Both the position numbers and the translations under genes were made by a program. From Candidatus Poribacteria bacterium (GTDB lineage: Bacteria > Poribacteria > WGA-4E > WGA-3G), in NCBI GenBank assembly GCA_009845505.1, contig VXZL01000673.1, positions 1 to 12,146 on the forward strand: 12,146 nucleotides of DNA, given 5' to 3'. Shown here one piece after another: positions 1 to 7,047 of the stretch. Below the pieces are notes generated by a model that worked only from the letters and a program-made list of their open reading frames with translations, was not told where the DNA came from and made no database searches. Within the stretch, counting starts at the first letter, position 1. Every line of letters starts with the position of its first letter.

Positions 1-129
1 GGGTTACCACCACAACCAACCTCAAGTGTTGTATTTTTCTCACTCGCGGTAAAGCAGAAAGGTTAGAGATTTGAGACCATTTAATGGAATATAACCCCAT
101 CAGTATTATACATTATATAAGGAGTCAAT

Positions 130-504
130 ATGTCAAACTCAAAGGATTTTACCGAAGGTGAATGGCTAACCGTCGCTGAAGCGGCGGAATATGGTAATAT
201 GCGCAAAACGACCATCTATGCTGCGCTGGAGAAGGGGCTTCCGCATAAAGTGAACGATAGTGGACATAAAATTATTAACAGGAATGCCCTTGAGCATCAT
301 TTCTGTCCGTTCAAGCAGGCTGTCAATTATAATCGAGCAGACGCAGATGCCAATGAACAAATTCAATCTGTCATCATTTTGCAACAGCAAGAAACTATAG
401 CCTTACTGAAAAACCAGATCGAATATCTTCAAAGCGAACTGGATAGATTTCACGAAAGAGAGTCTAAGCTTTTAGCGTTAATTACAGAAAAACATGCGGA
501 ATAG
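130..504 (+). CDS. Small helix-turn-helix DNA-binding protein with C-terminal coiled coil
   Basis: A 124-residue protein, probably a cytoplasmic DNA-binding regulator or excisionase-like factor. Residues 11-57 (EWLTVAEAAEYG, then TTIYAALEKGLP and HKIINRNALEHHF) read as an excisionase/MerR-type winged helix-turn-helix: a helix pair, then a short wing that includes a GHKI segment. Residues 76-120 form a likely coiled coil rich in Q, E and L (for example ALLKNQIEYLQSELDRF), which suggests oligomerisation. The start is well supported: AAGGAG at 119-124 lies 5 bases before the ATG. The gene looks more AT-rich than its neighbours and stands alone, which would fit acquisition from a plasmid or phage, although no integrase or att site is visible. 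The target DNA is unknown. Fold confidence is good; role confidence is low. Confidence 0.8.
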   Translation: MSNSKDFTEGEWLTVAEAAEYGNMRKTTIYAALEKGLPHKVNDSGHKIINRNALEHHFCPFKQAVNYNRADADANEQIQSVIILQQQETIALLKNQIEYLQSELDRFHERESKLLALITEKHAE

Positions 505-520
505 CAATTCAATTTACACC

Positions 521-573
521 AAAAATGGAATTGAGATTAGTTCGATCTTCATACCTATCTTAGTTCCATTTTT
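521..573. terminator. Probable bidirectional stem-loop terminator between convergent genes
   Basis: AAAAATGGAA at 521-530 is the exact reverse complement of TTCCATTTTT at 564-573. The stem can be extended inward by seven pairs (two of them G-U) to about 17 bp, with a loop of about 19 bases. The terminal A-tract and T-tract give a U-rich 3' end on either strand. It lies 17 bases after the helix-turn-helix gene and downstream of the oppositely oriented acetamidase gene, where a shared terminator is expected. The stem is AT-rich, so its termination strength is uncertain. Confidence 0.65.
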
Positions 574-664
574 GCGTTAAACCTGCCCAATTTACAGATT
601 TTAACCCTCAGTGCGATTATATTACATCTCGCAACGTGGACATCGGTCCAGCCGCATCTTGAGA

Positions 665-681
665 AGTCCAAAATTTGGACT
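665..681. repeat. Palindrome AGTCCAAA-A-TTTGGACT
   Basis: This is a perfect inverted repeat with 8-base arms and a single central base. It overlaps the last two bases of the stop codon of the minus-strand acetamidase gene. A second, weaker element sharing the GGAC/GTCC core (TGGAC at 637-641, GTCCA at 646-650) lies nearby. The symmetry resembles an operator for a dimeric regulator, but the position at a gene end fits a 3' mRNA structure as well. There is no U-tract beside it. Confidence 0.45.
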
Positions 682-1603
682 ATCCCCAGATCCCTATCTC
701 ACGTAATACCGACTTTCTGATTTTGCAGACCATCGTATATGCCGGATCAAACACGTTCCCCATATCATACTCTACCGTCTGTCCTAAAAGAATGTGTGCT
801 GCGCGTTTCTCTAAACCGAGTTCATCTAACCACCGGAGGAGTTCCGTCGTTGCGTGTTGCACAGCCTGATCCAAGGGACGCGCATTGCCTGCTGTGAGAA
901 TATAATCATTGTTTTCCGCGCGGGGCCAGTTGATGCTTTTTCCCTTGCGGACTTCAACCGTAAATTGCACATCAAAAGAGATTTCAACACCAGTGCCGAC
1001 AATTTCTCCATCCCCCTGTACACCGTGTCCATCACCGAGGTGAAAGAGCGCGCCGGAGACGAAAACCGGGAAGTAGACGGTAACACCCTCCTGAAAACCG
1101 CGATAGTCCATATTGCCGCCGTGCGTAGAGGAGGTCGCCGTTGAGATCGCTTGTCCACGCGGGGGCGCGACACCGAAACATCCGACCATCGGTTCAAGCG
1201 GGAGCGTGAGTTTACCCAACTGTGTCTCTGGGGTCATCAACGTCGCCGTCCACTTTTCCACATCCACATGCCACTCTGCGCGTCCATTTTCTGGCATCTC
1301 GGACGCTACGTAGTGTGGATCAAGCACATTCGGTGCAACGACCAGAGCCGTCCGCCCAATTAAACGATTCGGAACTACCCGATCAAAGTGGACTGCTAAT
1401 GTATCACCGGGTTCCGCCGATTCAACATAAAAAGGACCCGTCTGTGGATTGCCACCTGGGGTAACTTGCGTATCCGTGGCATCGTAGCCTGCGTTATCTA
1501 CGGTCGTTGTGAAAACGGTGTCCCCGCTCTCAATATGAAGCACGGGTTCATGCGTCCCGATGGCCGTGTGATAGACTGTCGGTTCAAAGTGATGTATTGC
1601 CAT
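680..1603 (-). CDS. Acetamidase/formamidase family amidohydrolase
   Basis: A 307-residue cytoplasmic enzyme of the acetamidase/formamidase (FmdA/AmdA) family, which hydrolyses short-chain amides to ammonia and a carboxylate. Family-typical features are the N-terminal beta region with GDTVFTTTVDNAGY (27-40), EPGDTLAVHF (64-73), MVGCFGVAP (139-147), HGGNMDYRG (161-169) and the metal-site segment FHLGDGHGVQGDGE (187-200). The length is usual for the shorter, single-chain members. GAGGAG (1616-1621 on the opposite strand) lies 12 bases upstream of the ATG, a somewhat long but usable spacing. Transcription probably starts from the promoter at 1660-1688. No amide transporter or urea gene is adjacent, so the true substrate (formamide, acetamide or another amide) cannot be deduced. 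The protein appears complete. Confidence 0.93.
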   Translation of the reverse strand: MAIHHFEPTVYHTAIGTHEPVLHIESGDTVFTTTVDNAGYDATDTQVTPGGNPQTGPFYVESAEPGDTLAVHFDRVVPNRLIGRTALVVAPNVLDPHYVASEMPENGRAEWHVDVEKWTATLMTPETQLGKLTLPLEPMVGCFGVAPPRGQAISTATSSTHGGNMDYRGFQEGVTVYFPVFVSGALFHLGDGHGVQGDGEIVGTGVEISFDVQFTVEVRKGKSINWPRAENNDYILTAGNARPLDQAVQHATTELLRWLDELGLEKRAAHILLGQTVEYDMGNVFDPAYTMVCKIRKSVLREIGIWG

Positions 1604-1659
1604 TTTGAAATGTGTCTCCTCTTGTCAGTAGAGTTACAGTTATATATTAAGGTGCCAAC

Positions 1660-1688
1660 AAGATACCATGTTTGAAAGATATAGTCAA
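1660..1688 (-). promoter_or_regulatory. Sigma70-like promoter for the acetamidase-family gene
   Basis: On the minus strand, TTGACT (complement of 1683-1688) is followed after exactly 17 bases by TATCTT (complement of 1660-1665). The match is 5/6 to the -35 consensus and 4/6 to the -10 consensus. Transcription would start near 1653, giving a leader of about 50 bases that contains the GAGGAG ribosome binding site. Confidence 0.6.
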
Positions 1689-1721
1689 GATAAGATCGGA
1701 CTTACGAAGTGCCATTTTTGG

Positions 1722-1750
1722 TTGACATCTTCTCTGATACACGGTATGCT
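1722..1750 (+). promoter_or_regulatory. Strong sigma70-like promoter for the membrane protein/protease operon
   Basis: A consensus TTGACA -35 box at 1722-1727 is followed after 17 bases by TATGCT at 1745-1750 (4/6 to TATAAT). Predicted transcription begins near 1757, upstream of the AGGGAGGG ribosome binding site at 1763-1770 and the TTG start at 1775. It stands back to back with the minus-strand promoter at 1660-1688. The upstream block GCCATTTTTG (1711-1720) recurs at 3711-3720. Confidence 0.7.
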
Positions 1751-1774
1751 ATATGTAACGTTAGGGAGGGTATT

Positions 1775-2239
1775 TTGAAAAAAGAGTCCGGATTATGGAA
1801 GAGTGTGCGGGACTTTTGGAAAACCGGAAAAACGGGTTTTGCATTGTTCCTGATTTCGCTCTTCGGTATTATCTACAGCTACATGGCATTGAATTATGAA
1901 ATCTTGAGAGGCTGGAACGGGCACGTATCCGTTCAGAACGTTGTAAAAGACATTTCGGCATCTATTCCGGTCGCCGGTCTGTTAGTTGGGATTATCGTAG
2001 GAGGCATTGACGCTATCATGTTATTATCAGATTGGTATCTCGCAAGACAAGAAAAACGCATACAAGCAGCAGAAGAAGCAGCTAAAGCGGAAGGGCTTGA
2101 ACAAGGCATTGAACAAGGCAAAGCAGAAGTGTATCAGCAGATTGCTGAATGGAACGAACGCAGAAAGGCCGCGGAGGCGCGTGGCGAATCCTTCGCAGAG
2201 CCACCCCCCGGCATAACACAAAATGGTTCAGAAAGATAA
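1775..2239 (+). CDS. Two-helix membrane protein with charged cytoplasmic tail, function unknown
   Basis: I do not recognise a named family. The frame is open from GTG 1709, but that codon precedes the promoter at 1722-1750. TTG 1775 sits 4 bases after AGGGAGGG and is the better start, giving 154 residues. Two hydrophobic segments at about 20-38 (TGFALFLISLFGIIYSYM) and 62-86 flank a short polar loop. A highly charged, probably helical tail follows from about 90, with a small repeat GLEQGIEQGK (107-116) and then EWNERRKAAEARGESFAEPPPG (the last 30 residues or so). By the positive-inside rule both ends are probably cytoplasmic. The gene ends 8 bases before the HtrA-like protease gene, so the two are almost certainly co-transcribed. 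A partner, anchor or regulator of that protease is possible but unproven. Confidence 0.72.
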   Translation: MKKESGLWKSVRDFWKTGKTGFALFLISLFGIIYSYMALNYEILRGWNGHVSVQNVVKDISASIPVAGLLVGIIVGGIDAIMLLSDWYLARQEKRIQAAEEAAKAEGLEQGIEQGKAEVYQQIAEWNERRKAAEARGESFAEPPPGITQNGSER

Positions 2240-2247
2240 GGACTCCA

Positions 2248-3699
2248 ATGAAAAAGATTTTTAGAAGCATGTTTAAAGACCAGATAAGCGTTGTGATCTT
2301 GATGATCACCCTACTCTTCACACTAATCACAAATGCCAACGCACAACACGACTGGACAGAACAGGTTGCCGCCTACAAACCGATGGTGGTAAACGTTGAA
2401 ACCTCCTCCGAGGTCGTCTTTGAAACGGAAGCAAAAGGCACAAATTTCGCTACGGGTTTCGTTATAGACGCAGAACGTGGGATTATTGCCACGAACCGTC
2501 ATGTCACTGGCAGCAGCCCCTCCTACGTTAAAATCAACTTCCACGACGGCAGCTTCACAGAAGCGCGTATCCTCTACTACGACCCGACACACGATTTCGG
2601 GTTTTATCAGATTAATCCCGAAGAAGTCGATTTTGAACTGAAAGCCGTCGAACTCGGCAAATGGGATACCCTCTCTCTTGGAGATGAACTCCTCCTCATC
2701 GGTAACAACGAAAAAGAGGAATATACGATCAAATTCGGAAGAATTACGAACCTCAACGTCAACAAAGGCGATCGACACTCCAGTTACATCCATACCACAT
2801 TTGACCGGACAGGCGGATCAAGCGGCAGCCCCGTCTGGAATACCACGGGGCAAGTTATCGCGATTCATGCGCGGGGGACGGATACTTCCAGTTTTGAATT
2901 GCCCATTGACTACCTTCACGATGCGCTTGAACTAATTCAGAACAAGACATCAATCCAACGCGGTGAAATCGGCGTTGATTTGGAATTGGTCTCTATCGGC
3001 GAAGCCATCAAACACTTCAATTTTCCTGCAGCCTTGCGAAAAGAGATAGGTCCTTCTAAAGCCGGAACGCCAAAGGTAATTCAGATTGAGTCCATTGTGC
3101 CGAGGACAACAGGTGAAACCGTGCTTCGTGCATCCGACATCATCTATCGCATCAACAACGAACTTATCAAGGATGATCTCTACACCTTCGATGCAATCTT
3201 GAATCAAAACGTCGGAAAAAACGTCAACTTGGAGGTCTACCGCAACGGTGAAAACCTGAGTCTCGATGTACCTGTAGAGGACTTGGAGGCGAAGAAGGTG
3301 CAGCGATTCGTCAGATTCGGCGGTGCTGTTTTTCACGATATTACGCCACAACTCCGTCGGATACTTTTCTTAGAAGCCGATGGCGTTTATTTACCACATG
3401 CTGATGCAGGTAGCAGCTTCTCGCGGGTCGGTTTGCAAGAACGAAATGGAAACTCCAAGGTGGTCATTCTTGACATAAACGGAAAACAGATTCGCAATCT
3501 CGACGACTTCATCGAGGCGTGCCAAACGATTACTGATGGACAGCACACCTATGTCGTCGTCCGAGACTTCAATCTATTTGACAGCTCACCAACGCCGAAG
3601 AGTCTAACGGTTAACCTCAAATTCGGTCCACTACAGGAGTTTGAATGGAACTCAGAAATGTTGGATTGGAAAGAGGTGGGTGAAAATGGGGGTAAGTGA
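2248..3699 (+). CDS. Exported HtrA/Deg-family serine protease, Nma111/Deg7-like, with PDZ domains
   Basis: The protein has 483 residues from ATG 2248, which has AAGGA 5 bases upstream; the open frame starts earlier, inside the preceding gene. A signal peptide covers residues 1-32 (hydrophobic 13-27, likely cleavage after TNANA), placing the enzyme in the periplasm or at the surface. The trypsin-like domain (about 38-235) has the triad His85 (ATNRHV), Asp116 (DPTHDFGF) and Ser192 (GGSSGSP). Two PDZ-like domains follow at about 240-345 and 352-445. The motifs DPxHDFGF, GGSSGSPV and FELPIDYLHDALELIQ, and the RGEIGV segment after the protease domain, resemble the eukaryotic Nma111 and plant Deg7 branch as I remember it, rather than DegP (GNSGGP). 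The likely role is envelope protein quality control. The triad is intact, so activity is expected. Confidence 0.9.
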   Translation: MKKIFRSMFKDQISVVILMITLLFTLITNANAQHDWTEQVAAYKPMVVNVETSSEVVFETEAKGTNFATGFVIDAERGIIATNRHVTGSSPSYVKINFHDGSFTEARILYYDPTHDFGFYQINPEEVDFELKAVELGKWDTLSLGDELLLIGNNEKEEYTIKFGRITNLNVNKGDRHSSYIHTTFDRTGGSSGSPVWNTTGQVIAIHARGTDTSSFELPIDYLHDALELIQNKTSIQRGEIGVDLELVSIGEAIKHFNFPAALRKEIGPSKAGTPKVIQIESIVPRTTGETVLRASDIIYRINNELIKDDLYTFDAILNQNVGKNVNLEVYRNGENLSLDVPVEDLEAKKVQRFVRFGGAVFHDITPQLRRILFLEADGVYLPHADAGSSFSRVGLQERNGNSKVVILDINGKQIRNLDDFIEACQTITDGQHTYVVVRDFNLFDSSPTPKSLTVNLKFGPLQEFEWNSEMLDWKEVGENGGK

Positions 3700-3710
3700 C
3701 GATTTCTCAA

Positions 3711-3752
3711 GCCATTTTTGACTTGACCTATCCAACATACATCGGTTAACAT
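3711..3752 (+). promoter_or_regulatory. Possible promoter before the Ig/YWTD surface protein gene
   Basis: The block GCCATTTTTG (3711-3720) is followed by TTGACC (3723-3728). After 18 bases comes TAACAT (3747-3752), which matches the -10 consensus at 4/6. The start codon at 3759 lies only 7 bases from the -10 box, so a transcript from here would be essentially leaderless or begin inside the gene. This weakens the call. The main support is that the same GCCATTTTTG block precedes the strong promoter at 1722. Confidence 0.25.
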
Positions 3753-3758
3753 ATCTTC

Positions 3759-6149
3759 ATGCGAAATTTTCTTTCTACTGCCCTTATTCTACTTTTCTTG
3801 GTTTTCAACAGCCATGAGACTGCCGATGCTGAGGCAAGCGTGACGATCTCACCCATGTACATCAGCGGGCAGCCCGGGGACGAACAGCCTGTTACAATCA
3901 CTGTCCGAGATACGAATGGGGATCCAGCGAGTGATGTTCAGGTTCTCTTCCGAGTGAGTGACTGGACGGGAGTGTTCACCCCCACCATAGCCGTAACAAA
4001 CAGCGATGGTATCGCGGAGAGTCTTCTAACCCTTCCAATTCGGAGTGCGACGATCTCTATCCGCGCCGACACCAATCCGCCAGTGCGCAAGTCTATGGAC
4101 ATTCGGGTTACATCTATACCCTACAGACTTGTAAAAGTTTCTGGTGACAATCAGAGCGGTGCGGCAGGGACACGCCTCCATTCGCCTTTTGTCGTGAGAG
4201 TGGACGATGTTAACAATTACGCGCTGCCCGGAAAATGGGTCACGTTCTCAATCGTCTCTGGTGGCGGACATCTCTCTGTAAGAACTATCAGAACAGACTT
4301 ACGTGGGGAAGCCCAGACGCACCTCACCTTGGGCGATATAGCAGGCAATAACGTCGTTGAGGTAAGTGCCAGGGAGGTTTCACCTGTCCGCTTTCGTGCC
4401 ACGGCTGTCGCTATCCCAGAAAAACTGGTAATTTCCTCTGGATCAGGCCAAACAGGGGTTCCAAAGCAGCGGCTTGCAGCACCATTTGCTGTGCAAGTCA
4501 TAGATAATAACGGACATGGGGTTGAAAACGTGAGGGTCACGTTCAAGGTTACAGAAGGCAGTGGATACGTTTCGCCGTACCGGATACAGACAGACAAAGA
4601 AGGATTTGCCAAAACGGATTTTATCCCCCGAAATCGCGGCACCGTCAGCGTTGAAGCGACTGCCGACGGTCTCTCGCCTGTGACCTTCACTGTGCAGGTT
4701 GGCACTCCAGCGAATAAAGTGCACCGTATTTCCGGGAATGAACAGAAGGGCATACCGGGCAGCCCGCTTGGAAAACCCCTTGTGGTCGAAGTGCAAGACG
4801 TAAACGCTGAACCTGTTGTAGGAACTACAGTGACTTTCACGGTAATTGCTGGTAATGGGAGCGTCTCGGCTGCAATTGCGACGACGGATACCAAGGGGCA
4901 GGCGCGAACTTACCTCACACTCGGTAATAGGTATGGTGTGAACACCGTGAAAGCGAATGTCTTGGGTGTTTTTAGAGGCATCAGGTTTAATGCCACCTCA
5001 CACATAGAAGTACTTACGCCTACAGCGACGCACCCACCGCTATATTGGATAGATACATCGACCGGCACCCTCTACCGCCTCGTTGGGACCAAAGTGGAAA
5101 ATCTCGTGCCCAGCGTCCAGAATGTCACGAGCCTTGCTGTAGACGTGGCAGCGGGTAAGCTTTATTGGACGGCAAAGACGAGTGATAGAACTGGTAATAT
5201 CCAACAAGCCGATCTCGATGGCAAAAATGTTCGACGGATTAAGGAATTAAGGAGCATCCCCTACAATATTGCGATTGACCCGACGCGAAAGAAACTTTAC
5301 TTGACGAACAATTGGGGGAAGATCCAGCGGCTTAACGTTGATGGGACAAACTTTGAACCGAACTTTATCACGGGCTTAGATGCGCCGATGGACATCGCGC
5401 TGGATGCTGCGGGCACCAAAGTTTATTGGACGGAGGGTGCCGGCCGCATCGGGGGTGCCAACCTTAAGGGAAACCCAAATATCCGATATGTGTTCACGGG
5501 ACCAGGGAAACCGCTGCGCATTGCTGTCGTTGAAGGCAAAGTCTATTGGATAGAAGGGTTAAACCAGAACAAGGGCAGAATTCGTCGCATCGGTTTTAAA
5601 GATAAGAAGGCTGAAGAACTCGGGACGCTCAGAAATGTACCGCGGGGGATCGCTGTTGACAGCATAGGGCGTAAACTCTATTGGGTGACCGATCGCGGCA
5701 AAATCCAGCGTTCCGATATCAACGGGCAGCGAATTCAAAATGTCGCCATAGGCCTCATCAGACCCGGAGATCTCGCCATTGATACCCCTGAAAATGTGCT
5801 TACAGAAACAGTTGTTGAAGCAACACAGATGGCACCACAGACGACGGCACTCCCTGATGAAACGCAGTTGCTTATTAACTATCCTAACCCGTTTAACCCG
5901 GAGACGTGGATACCCTATCACTTGGCGGAAAGCACAGGCGTGAAGGTGAGTATCTACGATTCGCAAGGTACTTTGGTGCGTGTGTTGATCCTCGGTCATC
6001 AAGCTGCGGGGTACTACACGAGCCAGAGTCGCGCAGCGCATTGGGATGGACGGAACGCTCTGGGTGAACGCGTCGCCAGTGGCATCTATTTCTACCAGTT
6101 GCAGACGGACGAGTTTTCGTCGATGCGGAAGATGGTTATTTTGAAATAG
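3759..6149 (+). CDS. Secreted modular protein: four Ig-like domains, six-bladed YWTD propeller, T9SS-type C-terminus
   Basis: This is a 796-residue exported protein with a signal peptide at about 1-25. Four Big_1/invasin-like Ig domains follow (about 27-118, 122-218, 219-316, 319-418). Each has a D-N/V-N-G core and a TD..G.A.T turn such as TDLRGEAQTHL. Residues 427-676 hold six LDL-receptor class B repeats, with motif centres YWID 429, YWTA 469, YLTN 514, YWTE 556, YWIE 596 and YWVT 641, enough for one complete beta-propeller. After a linker, residues 703-796 form a FlgD-like/type A sorting domain with NYPNPFNPETW, VSIYDSQGTLVR, HWDGRNALGE, ASGIYFYQL and a terminal RKMVILK. A surface-exposed or released adhesin or binding protein is likely. 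The start has no clear Shine-Dalgarno but gives a good signal peptide. The ligand is unknown. Confidence 0.9.
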   Translation: MRNFLSTALILLFLVFNSHETADAEASVTISPMYISGQPGDEQPVTITVRDTNGDPASDVQVLFRVSDWTGVFTPTIAVTNSDGIAESLLTLPIRSATISIRADTNPPVRKSMDIRVTSIPYRLVKVSGDNQSGAAGTRLHSPFVVRVDDVNNYALPGKWVTFSIVSGGGHLSVRTIRTDLRGEAQTHLTLGDIAGNNVVEVSAREVSPVRFRATAVAIPEKLVISSGSGQTGVPKQRLAAPFAVQVIDNNGHGVENVRVTFKVTEGSGYVSPYRIQTDKEGFAKTDFIPRNRGTVSVEATADGLSPVTFTVQVGTPANKVHRISGNEQKGIPGSPLGKPLVVEVQDVNAEPVVGTTVTFTVIAGNGSVSAAIATTDTKGQARTYLTLGNRYGVNTVKANVLGVFRGIRFNATSHIEVLTPTATHPPLYWIDTSTGTLYRLVGTKVENLVPSVQNVTSLAVDVAAGKLYWTAKTSDRTGNIQQADLDGKNVRRIKELRSIPYNIAIDPTRKKLYLTNNWGKIQRLNVDGTNFEPNFITGLDAPMDIALDAAGTKVYWTEGAGRIGGANLKGNPNIRYVFTGPGKPLRIAVVEGKVYWIEGLNQNKGRIRRIGFKDKKAEELGTLRNVPRGIAVDSIGRKLYWVTDRGKIQRSDINGQRIQNVAIGLIRPGDLAIDTPENVLTETVVEATQMAPQTTALPDETQLLINYPNPFNPETWIPYHLAESTGVKVSIYDSQGTLVRVLILGHQAAGYYTSQSRAAHWDGRNALGERVASGIYFYQLQTDEFSSMRKMVILK

Positions 6150-6172
6150 CGAACTGCAAAATATAGAAAGAG

Positions 6173-6193
6173 CCACAGCCTAACAGGCTATGG
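6173..6193 (-). terminator. Hairpin at the 3' ends of the convergent surface-protein and PorV-like genes
   Basis: CCACAGCCT (6173-6181) and AGGCTATGG (6185-6193) pair with one mismatch around a 3-base loop. The hairpin covers the minus-strand stop codon at 6188-6190. On the minus strand it is followed by a T-rich stretch (CTCTTTCTATATTTT), as expected of an intrinsic terminator for the PorV-like gene. On the plus strand there is no T-tract, so its effect on the 3759-6149 gene is doubtful. Confidence 0.45.
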
Positions 6194-7024
6194 TACAGTA
6201 ATCCGCAGTTCCAGAGAAATGAAATCGGATGCGAAGTGCTTCTCAAAAATCCTGGCATAGTTGATGTGGACGCCTCTCCACGCAAGTCCCATCCCGACTG
6301 TCAGCGCGCCGTTTGAAATGCCGAGTCGGATGGGGAGGAAAGGGAAGGGATGCCATTCAGTTCCGATATATAACTCAGGTGTTTCCCCTTCGGTAGAGAT
6401 CGCTACATCTGTCGAAAATTGGAACGTAGCATAGCGGTAGGCAGCACCGAAGGTTAGCCATTGGATACCGTAACCCTCCAGATTTTGTGCAAGGCATCCG
6501 AATTTGAGATTCGGGCGCGGTTTGAAAAGCAAACCGAGATCGTAAGCAGCTTGATAACCGAAGAATTGATAGACATCCGATGGGTGTCTCCGTTTAAATT
6601 TGAGGCTTAATCCGGCAGCAGCATAAGGACCGAGTTGACGTGCGACCCCATAATAGTTGAAATCAGGAACACCACTATCAACACCGATAGCGATTTTGTT
6701 GCCCCAAAAAAGGCTATAGCCTCGGTAGCTATAGCCGATACCTTTTGGATCAAATCGGTAATCGTTGCGGTCGTGAAACTTGTTGACAGCAAAAAGTTGG
6801 ACACCTTCCCACTGAATGAGACCAGCGGGGTTCCAAAAGCCGGCACTTGCATCGTCAGCAACAGCAGTGAACGCATTGCCCATCGCTAAAGCCCGCGCAC
6901 CAACATAGAGCGGACGTGCGGATTCAAAGGGAAATTCTGTTTGCTCATACGATTCGGGGTTACAAACCCCTCCTACAGGAAGCAACCAGAGCAAACTTAT
7001 GACGGTGTAGATAGTTCTCATCAT
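6188..7024 (-). CDS. PorV/PorQ-like (UPF0164-type) outer-membrane beta-barrel protein
   Basis: The protein has 278 residues from ATG 7024. The frame is open from TTG 7096, but that codon has no ribosome binding site, lies upstream of a likely -10 box, and precedes a better signal peptide at MMRTIYTVISLLWLL. After that signal peptide comes the family hallmark: ARPLYVGARALAMGNAFTA, VADDASAGFWNPAGL, then an alternating aromatic strand pattern to a C-terminal EKHFASDFISLELRITVP. Proteins of this group are outer-membrane barrels related to FadL. Some act in type IX secretion (PorV shuttles cargo, PorQ and PorZ help attach it). The neighbouring convergent gene encodes a protein with a type IX-like C-terminal domain, so a secretion role is plausible, but family membership alone does not prove it. 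Translation signals at 7024 are weak; ATG 7021 is an equal alternative. Confidence 0.82.
   Translation of the reverse strand: MMRTIYTVISLLWLLPVGGVCNPESYEQTEFPFESARPLYVGARALAMGNAFTAVADDASAGFWNPAGLIQWEGVQLFAVNKFHDRNDYRFDPKGIGYSYRGYSLFWGNKIAIGVDSGVPDFNYYGVARQLGPYAAAGLSLKFKRRHPSDVYQFFGYQAAYDLGLLFKPRPNLKFGCLAQNLEGYGIQWLTFGAAYRYATFQFSTDVAISTEGETPELYIGTEWHPFPFLPIRLGISNGALTVGMGLAWRGVHINYARIFEKHFASDFISLELRITVP
6956..6970. repeat. GC-capped hairpin inside the PorV-like signal-peptide coding region
   Basis: GGGGTT (6956-6961), ACA and AACCCC (6965-6970) form a perfect 6-bp stem with a 3-base loop, flanked by TCCTACAGG. On the coding strand it encodes the GGVCNP stretch near the expected signal-peptidase site. 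It resembles short dispersed palindromic repeats seen in some bacterial genomes. A second copy is not present in this window, so repeat status is an inference. Confidence 0.4.
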
Positions 7025-7047
7025 CCGTAATTTAGCACGAAACACAC

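Noticed and set aside
1..129. Promoter for the helix-turn-helix gene or a 5' partial gene
   Set aside because: The stretch is AT-rich with several TATA-like strings near 104-120, but no -35/-10 pair stands out and no gene fragment was recognised.
826..1464. Several open frames on both strands within the acetamidase-family region
   Set aside because: They are shadows of the 680-1603 minus-strand gene: they overlap it fully, lack ribosome binding sites and show no family motifs.
1709..1774. Upstream GTG extension of the two-helix protein
   Set aside because: The codon lies before the promoter at 1722-1750, and TTG 1775 has a strong Shine-Dalgarno.
2149..2247. N-terminal extension of the protease inside the preceding gene
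   Set aside because: The 33 extra residues overlap another gene and spoil the signal peptide, and ATG 2248 has its own ribosome binding site.
4217..4894. 225-codon minus-strand open frame in the Ig-domain region
   Set aside because: It lies antisense to a clearly real repeat-domain protein, is rich in T, P and S, and has no recognisable domain or ribosome binding site.
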